A stretch of 64,000 nt of DNA from WJKG01 sp964627305 (GTDB taxonomy: Bacteria > Zixibacteria > MSB-5A5 > GN15 > FEB-12): the NCBI GenBank assembly GCA_964627305.1, contig CAZVHP010000001.1, positions 186,001-250,000 on the forward strand, given 5' to 3'. A model generated the notes under the pieces. That model had not been told where the DNA came from and did no database searches. It saw nothing but the letters and a program-made list of their open reading frames with translations. The stretch's first letter is position 1; each line of letters begins with the position of its first letter. The position numbers and the translations under genes were made by a program. Below, piece by piece: positions 46,121-54,331 of this stretch.

Positions 46121-46510
46121 CTATGCCTTTCGCTGCTGTTCACGGCTGTTAAACAGGGTTGCCAGGGTGCGGGAGATTTCTGTGTTCTTGAACGGCTTGG
46201 TTATGAATTGGTCGGCGCCGGCCTCTGTGACCGCCTCAGCGTTGTATTCCGAGCCGTGACCCGTGATGAGAACCACCGAGACCCCCGGGTATTTGGAGCG
46301 AATCTCGGTCAGTAACTCCATACCATTCATGCGCGGCATCTTAATGTCGGAGACTACGATGTCAAAATGAGACTTATTGAGCACCTCAAGTGCCGCGACT
46401 CCATCTGAGGCCTCTGAAACGCTGTAGCCATCTCGGGAAATCGTCCTGACCAGCAATTGGCGGATGACGCTCTCGTCGTCAACAACGAGGATATTGCCCC
46501 TCTTTTTCAT
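46121..46510 (-). CDS. Single-domain response regulator
   Basis: 129-residue receiver domain: Asp11/Asp12, phosphoacceptor Asp55 in DIVVSDIKMPR, Thr in VVLITG, Lys in TKPF. Lies just upstream of the multi-PAS kinase gene on the same strand, without an output domain. Likely the phosphate acceptor of that kinase, acting by protein contact or in a relay. Confidence 0.92.
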   Translation of the reverse strand: MKKRGNILVVDDESVIRQLLVRTISRDGYSVSEASDGVAALEVLNKSHFDIVVSDIKMPRMNGMELLTEIRSKYPGVSVVLITGHGSEYNAEAVTEAGADQFITKPFKNTEISRTLATLFNSREQQRKA

Positions 46511-46642
46511 AGTGTCTTTTCTCCATAGATACAGAACTCAAATCTGATGCAGTTTCGCAGTTGATGCTTCTATCATGATTATCGGATAAGCCAGCATAAG
46601 CTTGACTGCCGCAATCACATAATGTGCCGCGGCAACTGCCCG

Positions 46643-46849
46643 CTACGAGAAGTGGAGGTAACCCAGGACAAACAGCACCAGCGCAAACAGCACGCCGCCC
46701 AGAAACCCGGCGCGGAAGTTATTGATCCGTGTCAGCCAGTGCCTTTTGGGCGTCTTCAGGTCAGCATGGCAGTGCTTGCAGCGGCTGGCCCCGGCTGCAA
46801 TGGTTTCCTTGCAGTAGGGGCACTTCTGTGTGCTCTTGGCCAGGGACAT
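46643..46849 (-). CDS. Small zinc-ribbon membrane protein
   Basis: 68 residues: a double CxxC zinc ribbon (KCPYCKETIAAGASRCKHCHADL) followed by one membrane segment (FLGGVLFALVLFVLGYL). The open frame continues upstream to 46951 but overlaps the branching-enzyme gene end; the ATG at 46849 gives the sensible start, although no ribosome site is seen. Zinc-ribbon plus single TM proteins of this kind are common but unassigned. Confidence 0.6.
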   Translation of the reverse strand: MSLAKSTQKCPYCKETIAAGASRCKHCHADLKTPKRHWLTRINNFRAGFLGGVLFALVLFVLGYLHFS

Positions 46850-46940
46850 GTGGTGAAGTTGTCTGTCAGCAAAGGGTTTCGGCAACAAAAAAAGTGAGCC
46901 GGCAACAGACTGTGCTGGCGCCGCGATACCGCAATGTCGC

Positions 46941-48662
46941 TCAGCCGGCAAACCAGTTCAGGTCAATACTGGAGAATAGCCGGTCTTTGCGTTCGCACTC
47001 GTGCAGGAACTGCCGATCACCCTCAAGAAGACCGCCCTCACTCAGACACACCTGGGCAAGTTGGATTAGCCGTTTGAAGTCGCTATAGTGCTCCTTGACC
47101 CGGTTTTCGGCGTAATCGGCGGCAGAATCGGAGGCGATCAGAAACTGCCAGTCGGAGGCGCTCAGGAGCATTAACTCCCGGGCCGCCTGTTTCAGGATGG
47201 CGGTCAACTCGTCTGTCTGCCGGTCCGGGTGATCCCGCCAGAACCGCGCCCAGCGTGTGATCACGGACTCAGCCTCGTACACGAGGTACCAGGTCCATTC
47301 GTTTTTCTCGGTGACCCACACCATGTGCGTGTTCTCCAGGCCCCAGCTGCCCTCCGAGATGGTGACAGTTTGTCGCTTCGGGGTACGGTCCAGATGCTCG
47401 GAGAGAGTGCTGAGCTGCACAGACTGATCACCGGAGAGAATTCTTAGTGCGGCCTTGAGAAACACCGGTCCCTCGAACCACCAGTGACCAAACAACTCGG
47501 CATCGTAGGGAGCTACCAGCACGCCGGCTGTGCCGCTTGATTGATACGCCTCGGAGAGAATTTCCCTGATGCGGGTGACGAAATGCTCGGCGTGCTCACC
47601 GGCCCTTTGGTTGGCCGCTTCGGCAGCGTATTCCTTTTTGGCTCCCAGATCGGCTTCTCTGGCGGTCACTGCCCAGTAGCGGTGGCCTCCCGGGTAGTGC
47701 TTCTTGTGGAATTCGAGGTACACCGAATCGCCGGGGTAACCGTGCTCGCCGGACCAGACCATAGCGCCGGTCTGAGGGTCTCGCGCAAAGACGGCAATCG
47801 GCCTTTGGGGTTCCTGTCCCGATTTCACCTGGAACAGCTCATGGGGTGAGATGTGGCCAATCTCGGCGGGAACGGTCATGCCGCGCGCGAGGCGGCCGGC
47901 CAGCGATTGATGCAGGTCAGCGCTTGAGGCGCGAGGTCGGGTGCCTTCCCAACCCGGCAACAGTGCGGAGTCGACCACAAAATACTCAAGGCTGTTGCCG
48001 GCAAGGACCTGGTCAACACCGGTCCGTACATATGGTTCACGCTTGCCTCTGATAGCTACTGGCGGAGTCCACTCTCCGGCCGGGCGGTAAGCGCATTCGG
48101 GTAGCCAGATGCCACGCGGCCTGATGCCGAAGTGGTGCCGGTGTGACTCCACAGCCATGCGCGTCTGCGCCTGCAGGGATTCATCGCGGGACAGCAGGGG
48201 GTAGTAACCATGAGTTGCTCCGCAGGTGATCAGCTCGATGTGCCCGGCCTTGGCCAGCCTTCCAAACCGGGCCGGGATGTTCCGGAGGAGAGACTCGAAA
48301 TGGTCGCGCGTTCGTCGGTGGCGTCTTTCGGTGTCGGCGGCATTGGCGTGCATTCGAGCGCGCCCGAGGTGCAAGAATTCCGACTGGTCACGCTCGGCGG
48401 CATCGATACGGTTGTCAAGATAGATTATGAAGCCATCTTTGAAACGTCGATCAGCAAGCTGCTCACACAAAACAGGGGAGAGGCTGACCGTCAGGCGGGG
48501 CGACACTCCATCGCTGACCAGCTCATCGATTACTTGCAGTAACGGCAGGTAAGTCTCGGCGGCTGCCTCATACAGCCAGTCACTGCCGTGCGGCCAGGTG
48601 CCATGTGACAGCACATACGGCAGGTGGCAGTGCAGGACTAATGAGAAGTACCCGCTGGTCAT
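46941..48662 (-). CDS. Glycoside hydrolase family 57 protein, probable 1,4-alpha-glucan branching enzyme
   Basis: 573 residues. Family 57 motifs are seen in order: LVLHCHLPYV near the N terminus, GATHGYYPLL, GIWLPECAY with Glu189 as the expected nucleophile, and VAPYDAELFGHWW with Asp387 as the acid/base, then the helical C-terminal DUF1957-type domain. This matches archaeal and bacterial branching enzymes that make glycogen branch points. The ATG overlaps the stop of the DUF3467 gene by one base (TAATG), so the two are coupled. No other glycogen gene is in the window. Confidence 0.9.
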   Translation of the reverse strand: MTSGYFSLVLHCHLPYVLSHGTWPHGSDWLYEAAAETYLPLLQVIDELVSDGVSPRLTVSLSPVLCEQLADRRFKDGFIIYLDNRIDAAERDQSEFLHLGRARMHANAADTERRHRRTRDHFESLLRNIPARFGRLAKAGHIELITCGATHGYYPLLSRDESLQAQTRMAVESHRHHFGIRPRGIWLPECAYRPAGEWTPPVAIRGKREPYVRTGVDQVLAGNSLEYFVVDSALLPGWEGTRPRASSADLHQSLAGRLARGMTVPAEIGHISPHELFQVKSGQEPQRPIAVFARDPQTGAMVWSGEHGYPGDSVYLEFHKKHYPGGHRYWAVTAREADLGAKKEYAAEAANQRAGEHAEHFVTRIREILSEAYQSSGTAGVLVAPYDAELFGHWWFEGPVFLKAALRILSGDQSVQLSTLSEHLDRTPKRQTVTISEGSWGLENTHMVWVTEKNEWTWYLVYEAESVITRWARFWRDHPDRQTDELTAILKQAARELMLLSASDWQFLIASDSAADYAENRVKEHYSDFKRLIQLAQVCLSEGGLLEGDRQFLHECERKDRLFSSIDLNWFAG

Positions 48663-49000
48663 TAATCGTTGTCGCCGGTGCGCTGCGTGCTGGATTCGAA
48701 ACCGATGATCTTGTCGGGACGGTCGGCGCCTCCGTGGATTTTGATCTCACCGAACTGGGTCTCGAACTTCTTGAGGTTTTCTCCCAGTGCCTGATGCAGC
48801 AGCTTGGCGTGCATCGGAGTCATGATAATACGGGACAGCACCTTCGCCTTTGGTAGTCGCGGCATCACACGGGCAAAGTCAATGATGATCTCAGTTGGCG
48901 AGTGCATGATCAGGCCAAGATTGGCGTATATCCCCTCGGCCTCCTTGTCGCCGAGTTCGATGTTGAGACGTTGCTGCGGAGGTTGTTGATTGTGAGCCAT
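48662..49000 (-). CDS. DUF3467 family protein
   Basis: 112 residues. The pattern GIYANLGLIMHSPTEIIIDF, ARVMPRLPKAKVLSRIIMTP and HAKLLHQALGENLKKFE identifies DUF3467, a small uncharacterised bacterial family. No signal peptide or membrane segment; likely a cytosolic dimer. Has AAAGGA ribosome site seven bases before the ATG and its own promoter overlapping that of rfaE1. Coupled to the branching enzyme; the link is unexplained. Confidence 0.88.
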   Translation of the reverse strand: MAHNQQPPQQRLNIELGDKEAEGIYANLGLIMHSPTEIIIDFARVMPRLPKAKVLSRIIMTPMHAKLLHQALGENLKKFETQFGEIKIHGGADRPDKIIGFESSTQRTGDND

Positions 49001-49030
49001 GAGGTAAGTCCTTTTCGGGTATTTCTTCGC

Positions 49031-49074
49031 TTGTCACTGATAAGCCATTTTAATATATTCCTAAGTTATGTCAA
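49031..49074. promoter_or_regulatory. Overlapping divergent promoters of DUF3467 gene and rfaE1
   Basis: Plus strand: TTGTCA 49031-49036, 17 bases, TATATT 49054-49059. Minus strand: TTGACA 49074-49069, 16 bases, TAAAAT 49052-49047. The two polymerase sites share the same stretch, so binding should be exclusive. Confidence 0.6.
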
Positions 49075-49125
49075 ACATGAATTGGAACCGGCAGAACATG
49101 CCTCCGACGGATCGAGCCCCAACCG

Positions 49126-50151
49126 ATGACCCTGCAAGCTGAGCGAATCGAAGCCGTAACCTCGCAGATGGGGCGAGCACGCATACTCATCCTTGGCGAT
49201 ATCATGCTCGATGAGTACCTCTTTGGCGCTGTACACCGCATTTCCCCGGAAGCGCCGGTGCCGGTAGTTGAGATTACGTCGAGCAGGCTGCTGCTCGGTG
49301 GTGCTGCCAACGTTGCCGCGAATATCAAGACGCTCGGCGATGAGCCGATTTTGCTGGGAACGGTCGGTGAGGACGAGGCCTCGGTCAAACTGGCGCGCCT
49401 GCTCAAGGAGAAGGGGATATCGAGCCATTTCGTGGTGCATGATCTTTCGCGACAGACCACAATCAAGACACGCATCATGGCCCACAGCCAGCAGGTGGTG
49501 CGGGCGGATCGCGAGGACCGTCATCCGCTCGATTCTGCAACCGAGAACCAGGTACTCAAGCGGTTCATGTCGGTGCTCGATGAAATCAATGCCGTGATCA
49601 TCTCCGACTACGGTAAAGGCGTGATCAATCCCAATGTGCTCACCCGCGTGATCGAGCAGTGCCTGAAACGGGGCATCTTCATCGGCGTCGATCCCAAGGA
49701 GACGAATTTTCACAACTACAAGCGGGTGTCGGTCATTACGCCCAACCACCATGAGGCAGGTTTTGCCTACGGGCTTCGCATTCAATCAGAGAAGGACCTG
49801 ATCGAGGTCGGCAACGGTCTGATCAAACGTCTGGAGGCTGAATCGATTCTCATCACGCGCGGCCCGGATGGCATGTCGCTGTTCCGCGCCGGCGAGGAGC
49901 CGACCCACATCCCCACGTTTGCCCGCAGGGTGTTTGATGTCACCGGCGCCGGAGACACTGTCATCGCCACTTTCACCGCGGCTGCCTGCGCCGGGGCGGA
50001 TTTTGCCGAAGCTGCCGTGATCGCCAACGCTGCCGCTGGTATCACCGTCCGGGAGGTCGGCACCGCAACGGTCACGATCGACGAGCTCAAACAGGATCTG
50101 CAGTTCCACCTGAAAAACGGGAATCTGGCCCGAACCACCTTGAAGATCTGA
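49126..50151 (+). CDS. rfaE1: D-glycero-beta-D-manno-heptose-7-phosphate kinase
   Basis: Makes heptose-1,7-bisphosphate for the inner core of lipopolysaccharide. The 341-residue PfkB-type kinase has LILGDIMLDEYLFG, RISPEAPVPVVEI, LLGGAANVAANI, the ADP site VDPKETNF and the catalytic GAGDTVIATFT loop. It corresponds to domain I of E. coli HldE; the adenylyltransferase domain is a separate gene next door. No ribosome site is obvious before the ATG. Presence of the pair implies a lipopolysaccharide-bearing outer membrane. Confidence 0.94.
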   Translation: MTLQAERIEAVTSQMGRARILILGDIMLDEYLFGAVHRISPEAPVPVVEITSSRLLLGGAANVAANIKTLGDEPILLGTVGEDEASVKLARLLKEKGISSHFVVHDLSRQTTIKTRIMAHSQQVVRADREDRHPLDSATENQVLKRFMSVLDEINAVIISDYGKGVINPNVLTRVIEQCLKRGIFIGVDPKETNFHNYKRVSVITPNHHEAGFAYGLRIQSEKDLIEVGNGLIKRLEAESILITRGPDGMSLFRAGEEPTHIPTFARRVFDVTGAGDTVIATFTAAACAGADFAEAAVIANAAAGITVREVGTATVTIDELKQDLQFHLKNGNLARTTLKI

Positions 50152-50186
50152 GGCGACGCTCCCTTGCGGACGATGGGCATCTGTTC

Positions 50187-50675
50187 ATGAAAGCAATCAG
50201 TCGAGTCATAGCGCGCAGCAAGCTTCCGCTGCTGATCAGGCGTCTTCGACGGGAGCGCCGGCGTATCGTTTTCACCAACGGGGTCTTTGATATCCTCCAC
50301 CGGGGGCACGTCGACTACCTCGCCTCGGCCCGATCCTTCGGCGACGTTCTGATCGTGGGCCTGAACTCCGATGCTTCCGTGCGGCGTATCAAGGGACCGG
50401 ATCGACCAATCCAGAACCAGCGCGACCGAGCGATCATTCTTTCTTCGTTGCGACCTGTGGACTACGTGGTCATTTTTAGCGAGGAAACCCCCGAGAAACT
50501 GATTATGACCATACGACCCGATGTGCTCGTCAAAGGTGCCGACTGGGCGATTGAGGACATTGTCGGTGCCACATTTGTGCAGTCGTACGGGGGGAAGGTT
50601 CGTCGCGTCAGGATGCGCCAGGGGCGTTCCTCAACCAGTCTCATTCAGTTGCTGCGAAGCCGCTTGGAGGACTGA
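50187..50675 (+). CDS. rfaE2: D-glycero-beta-D-manno-heptose 1-phosphate adenylyltransferase
   Basis: 162-residue nucleotidyltransferase forming ADP-heptose. Has FTNGVFDILHRGHVDYL with the HxGH nucleotide site, LIVGLNSDASVRRIKGPDRP and DVLVKGADW, the signature of the RfaE domain II family. Follows rfaE1 by 35 bases. Confidence 0.95.
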   Translation: MKAISRVIARSKLPLLIRRLRRERRRIVFTNGVFDILHRGHVDYLASARSFGDVLIVGLNSDASVRRIKGPDRPIQNQRDRAIILSSLRPVDYVVIFSEETPEKLIMTIRPDVLVKGADWAIEDIVGATFVQSYGGKVRRVRMRQGRSSTSLIQLLRSRLED

Positions 50676-50701
50676 TTCGCATAGAGCTTGCTTTTTGTCA
50701 G

Positions 50702-51349
50702 GTGATGGGCTTTTTTGCGGCCATGTTCAAGCCCTTGGGAGACAGCAGGCAGCCCGTTACCGACACCCTCGCTTCGCGTGCTTACTGGCCGGCGCGGGCA
50801 GCACAGTATCTGGCCGAGGGACGGTATTCTCGAGCCGTGGAGGTATGTCGTGAGCATCTCCGCGACAACCCCAACCTGGTGTCCGGGCGTCTGATTCTGG
50901 CTCGTGCCCTGTACCACGCCGGGCAGCATGAGATTGCCGGCGAGCAGCTCTACCGTGTGTTGTCTCTTGATCCCAGTAATCTGGTAGCCCTGAAGTACCT
51001 CGGAGATATGAAGTTCGCTGCCGGCGATGAGTTCGGCGCGATGGCCATGTACGAGCGTGTGCAGCAACTGGATCCCTGGGGAAGTGGCCTGTGCTGCCCG
51101 ATGCGACAGGAGCGGCAGCAGACAACCCGTACGATCACCCTTCCGCGTCAGCCCGAAGCTACTACGGCGAACAGGTCGCTCAGGCAGGTCTACTTCTATA
51201 CCGAGACGCTCGGAGATCTGTACCTCAAACAAGGCTATCCGCGTCTGGCCGCACAGGTGTTTGACCACCTCTGTCGCACCGGTGACAGCCCCAGAATCAG
51301 AGAAAAACTGCAACAAAGTCAACAGAAGTCCCGAGAGAAGGAGCGCTGA
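50702..51349 (+). CDS. TPR-repeat protein
   Basis: 215 residues, GTG (50702) or ATG (50705) start. TPR-type helix pairs: GRYSRAVEVCREHLRDNPN, ILARALYHAGQHEIAGEQLY and GDMKFAAGDEFGAMAMYERV-like, then a Pro/Thr-rich linker and another helix pair LGDLYLKQGYPRLAAQVFDH. No signal peptide. Between rfaE2 and an aminopeptidase on the same strand and probably cotranscribed. Likely a scaffold; partner unknown. Confidence 0.75.
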   Translation: MMGFFAAMFKPLGDSRQPVTDTLASRAYWPARAAQYLAEGRYSRAVEVCREHLRDNPNLVSGRLILARALYHAGQHEIAGEQLYRVLSLDPSNLVALKYLGDMKFAAGDEFGAMAMYERVQQLDPWGSGLCCPMRQERQQTTRTITLPRQPEATTANRSLRQVYFYTETLGDLYLKQGYPRLAAQVFDHLCRTGDSPRIREKLQQSQQKSREKER

Positions 51350-51351
51350 TT

Positions 51352-52425
51352 ATGTCGGCAAAGCGCATTGGCGAGCTAAGACAGAAAGTCATATCAGAGA
51401 ATCTCGATGGTATGATTGTCACGAACCTTGATCACATTCGCTACCTGACCGGATTCACCGGTTCGGCCGGTCTTTTGATCCTCAAGACCAAAGGAGCGAG
51501 CTTCTTCACGGACTTCCGTTACAAGGATCAGGCCGCCAAGCAGATCAAGGGTGCCAAAGTGCACATTGTGAAGGGCGAGCCGATCGGGCAGCTGAAGGAG
51601 TTCCCGGAGCTCAACCAGAAGAACATGCGGTGCGGGTTCGACGGTGATCACCTTACTGTCAGCCAGCGTAACCGCATTCGCCACGCCCTGCCGGACATCC
51701 TCCTTACCAACGCCGGCAGCGTGCTCAGCGAACTGGGCTGGGTCAAGGACAAGACCGAAATCGCTCTGATTGAGAAGGCGGTGGAGATCTCCGATATTGC
51801 GTTTGAGCGCATTCTGAACATAATCACACCCGGGGTCAGGGAGAATGAGGTCCGCGCTGAGCTGGAGTATCAGATGATGATGCTCGGCTCAGAGAAGCCG
51901 GCGTTCGAGACTATCGTCGCCTCCGGCTGGCGCAGCGCTCTTCCGCACGGCGTCGCCTCAACCAAGAAGATCGAGCAAGGCGATCTGATCACGTTCGATT
52001 TCGGTGCTACCTACAAGGGATACGTTTCGGACATGACCAGAACCGTTGTGCTGGGCAAAGCCAACACGAAACAGAAGAAGATCTACAACCTGGTGCTTAA
52101 GGCGCAGAAGGCAGGAATCCGCAAGGTCAAAGCGGGAGTTGACGGCAAGGCGGTTGATGATGTGTGTCGCAAGATCATTACCAGAGCCGGCCACGGCGAC
52201 AACTTTGGTCACGGAACCGGCCACGGAATTGGCTATTTTGTCCATGTGGGCCCCCGCGTATCACCGCTCTCGAATGATAAGCTGAAGGCAGGCAATGTTA
52301 TAACAATCGAGCCGGGCGTGTATCTGTCGGGGTGGGGAGGAGTTCGGATCGAGGATGACGTGGTGGTTACTCGCACCGGCGGGCGAGTGCTGAACAAAGC
52401 TCCCAAAAATTTGTTGGAGTTGTAA
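51352..52425 (+). CDS. Xaa-Pro aminopeptidase-like M24 metallopeptidase
   Basis: 357-residue cytosolic peptidase that removes N-terminal residues before proline. Creatinase-type N-terminal domain, then pita-bread catalytic domain with dinuclear metal ligands Asp216 (FDFGATYKGY), Asp227 (SDMTRT), His291 (HGTGHGIG), Glu320 (IEPGVYL) and Glu334 (IEDDVVV); all five are present, so it should be active. Two bases after the TPR gene, so coupled. Length fits the short YpdF/PepQ-type group more than long PepP. Confidence 0.93.
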   Translation: MSAKRIGELRQKVISENLDGMIVTNLDHIRYLTGFTGSAGLLILKTKGASFFTDFRYKDQAAKQIKGAKVHIVKGEPIGQLKEFPELNQKNMRCGFDGDHLTVSQRNRIRHALPDILLTNAGSVLSELGWVKDKTEIALIEKAVEISDIAFERILNIITPGVRENEVRAELEYQMMMLGSEKPAFETIVASGWRSALPHGVASTKKIEQGDLITFDFGATYKGYVSDMTRTVVLGKANTKQKKIYNLVLKAQKAGIRKVKAGVDGKAVDDVCRKIITRAGHGDNFGHGTGHGIGYFVHVGPRVSPLSNDKLKAGNVITIEPGVYLSGWGGVRIEDDVVVTRTGGRVLNKAPKNLLEL

Positions 52426-52442
52426 ATACCGACTGGTATAAT
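52414..52442 (+). promoter_or_regulatory. Extended -10 promoter of accB
   Basis: TTGGAG (52414-52419) inside the end of the aminopeptidase gene, 17 bases, then TATAAT (52437-52442) preceded by TGG, an extended -10. Start near 52449, leader about 95 bases. Confidence 0.65.
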
Positions 52443-52542
52443 CTATTGCAGTATGGCAAAGAGGGGATAGCTGCCCGAATACGCCATTTTCCCCGAATCG
52501 ATAGTACTTGAGCGTAGTTGTTGACCGTTTTGAGGTAGGTGA

Positions 52543-53025
52543 ATGAACGTAAATTATATTCAGAAGCTAATCCGACTGGTTGAAGAGTCCGATATTGAAT
52601 CATTAGAAGTCTCCTCGTGGGGACGGAAGGTGAAAATCATTCATCGGGGCGATCAAGTCGCCAGTGGTAACGGTCATACCGCTGCCACTGTGGTGCAGAC
52701 AGCGCCGGCGGTGCGGCCTGCCGACCCTCCGGCTGAGAAGCCGGTGGCGGTTGCTGAGCCTGGCCCGGCTGCGAGCGATGACAGGCTGGTCCCGGTTACC
52801 TCGCCGATGGTCGGTACGTTCTATGCCGCCCCGGCACCGGATGCCGCGCCGTATGTGTCGCTCAACGAGAAGATCACGGTCGGCCAGGTGGTCTGCATTG
52901 TCGAGGCGATGAAGCTGATGAACGAAATCGAATCGGAAGTCTCCGGCCGGATTGTCAAGATCATGGTCGAAAACGCTCAACCGGTGGAGTTCGGACAGAC
53001 GCTGTTCTTGATCGATCCCGATTAG
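52543..53025 (+). CDS. accB: Biotin carboxyl carrier protein of acetyl-CoA carboxylase
   Basis: 160 residues. N-terminal helical segment (YIQKLIRLVEESDIESLEV), a Pro/Ala-rich linker (residues 45-80), and the biotinyl domain with VTSPMVGTFY and VEAMKLMNEI; Lys124 takes the biotin. ATG follows TGAGGTAGGTG. The carboxylase partner accC lies 3.4 kb downstream with its own promoter, unlike the usual adjacent accBC. Confidence 0.95.
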   Translation: MNVNYIQKLIRLVEESDIESLEVSSWGRKVKIIHRGDQVASGNGHTAATVVQTAPAVRPADPPAEKPVAVAEPGPAASDDRLVPVTSPMVGTFYAAPAPDAAPYVSLNEKITVGQVVCIVEAMKLMNEIESEVSGRIVKIMVENAQPVEFGQTLFLIDPD

Positions 53026-53069
53026 GCGAGATCGCACTGAGGTGTGATCAAGTCGGAAAGGGATTGAGA

Positions 53070-54245
53070 ATGAATCTCAAACAGATGCTGGTTGAGATGC
53101 TCAACCGCAAGGCGTCGGACCTTCACATCCGCGTTGGAATCAGGCCCCACCTCCGTGTAAACGGCAGACTCGAGCAGATTCAGACCGATCCGGTGACCAT
53201 CGATCAAATGGATCAGATGGTCAGCCAGATACTCAACGAAAAGCAGCGCGAACGCTTCCAGCGAAAGAACGAGATGGATCTGGCTCTCTCGGTGGCCAAA
53301 CTGGGGCGGTTCCGTATCAACCTCTTCCGCCAGCGGGGCACCAGCGGCATTGCCATACGTGCGGTCAACACGCAGGTGCCGTCGTTCGAGTCTCTCATGC
53401 TTCCCGAAGTGATCAGGAAGCTGGCCTATGAGCGCCGCGGGTTGATCGTGATAACCGGGACTACCGGTTCAGGTAAGTCGACGACGCTGGCGGCCATGAT
53501 CGAGGAGATGAACGCCAATCGCCACGACAATATCGTGACGGTTGAGGACCCGATCGAATACATCTACCGGGACAAGAAGTCAATTATCGCCCAGCGCGAA
53601 GTGGGGGGCGACACCGAAACCTTCGCCTCCGCTCTGCGCCACGCCTTTCGCCAGGATCCGGACACCATTCTGATAGGTGAGGTGCGAGACCTGGAGACCA
53701 TGTCGATCGCATTGACGGCCGCCGATACGGGGCACCTCGTGCTTACCACCCTGCATACCATGAACGTCGTCGAGACGCTGACGCGCATCATTTCGTTCTT
53801 CCCGCCGCACCAGCACGATCAGATTCGGTTGCTGCTGGCCGGCACGCTCAGAGCGGTCGTCTGCCAGCGGTTGCTGGCGCGGGCCGATGGTGCCGGTCGA
53901 GTGCCCGCGCTGGAGATCATGATCGCCACTGCGGCCATCCGCGACTGCATCATGGACCCCGAGAAGATCCTCAATATCCCTGAGCTGGTGGAGCAGGGCG
54001 GGGTGCAGTACGGCATGCAGACTTTCGACCAGTCGATTATGAGACTGCACAAGCAAGGTCTGATCTCGTTCGAGGAAGCCATGAACAATGCCTCCAACCC
54101 GGACGATTTCGACCTCAGGCTCAAGGGGATTGTTTCCAGTTCAGATCGTTGGGGCGATACGGACGACTCCGAAAGCACGGCCGAGAAACCTGCCGGGTCA
54201 AGCTCCGGCGACTTCGGCAGTTCTGAGGGCTTTCAGAAATTCTAA
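53070..54245 (+). CDS. pilT: Twitching motility protein PilT
   Basis: Hexameric ATPase that retracts type IV pili, 391 residues. PAS-like N-terminal domain with SDLHIRVGIRP, then Walker A GTTGSGKSTT, Asp box VEDPIEYIY, Walker B ILIGEVRD and His box GHLVLTTLHT; AIRDCI-type C-terminal motif is present (AAIRDCI). A Ser/Gly-rich 30-residue tail is unusual. ATG at 53070 with AAAGGGA upstream is preferred over TTG at 53064. No other pilus gene is in the window. Confidence 0.95.
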   Translation: MNLKQMLVEMLNRKASDLHIRVGIRPHLRVNGRLEQIQTDPVTIDQMDQMVSQILNEKQRERFQRKNEMDLALSVAKLGRFRINLFRQRGTSGIAIRAVNTQVPSFESLMLPEVIRKLAYERRGLIVITGTTGSGKSTTLAAMIEEMNANRHDNIVTVEDPIEYIYRDKKSIIAQREVGGDTETFASALRHAFRQDPDTILIGEVRDLETMSIALTAADTGHLVLTTLHTMNVVETLTRIISFFPPHQHDQIRLLLAGTLRAVVCQRLLARADGAGRVPALEIMIATAAIRDCIMDPEKILNIPELVEQGGVQYGMQTFDQSIMRLHKQGLISFEEAMNNASNPDDFDLRLKGIVSSSDRWGDTDDSESTAEKPAGSSSGDFGSSEGFQKF

Positions 54246-54271
54246 GGGACACGTTCCGGATTCGAAAGTCA

Positions 54272-54302
54272 GAGGCGGCGATGCAGATATCATCGCCGCC
54301 TC
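54272..54302. terminator. Perfect hairpin between convergent genes
   Basis: GAGGCGGCGATG and CATCGCCGCCTC form a flawless 12-base stem with a seven-base loop between the ends of pilT and the convergent lipoprotein gene. No T tract on either side, so it may act as a bidirectional barrier or with Rho. Confidence 0.55.
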
Positions 54303-54331
54303 GTCGTTTCGGTACCCGCGCTCCGGCACAC

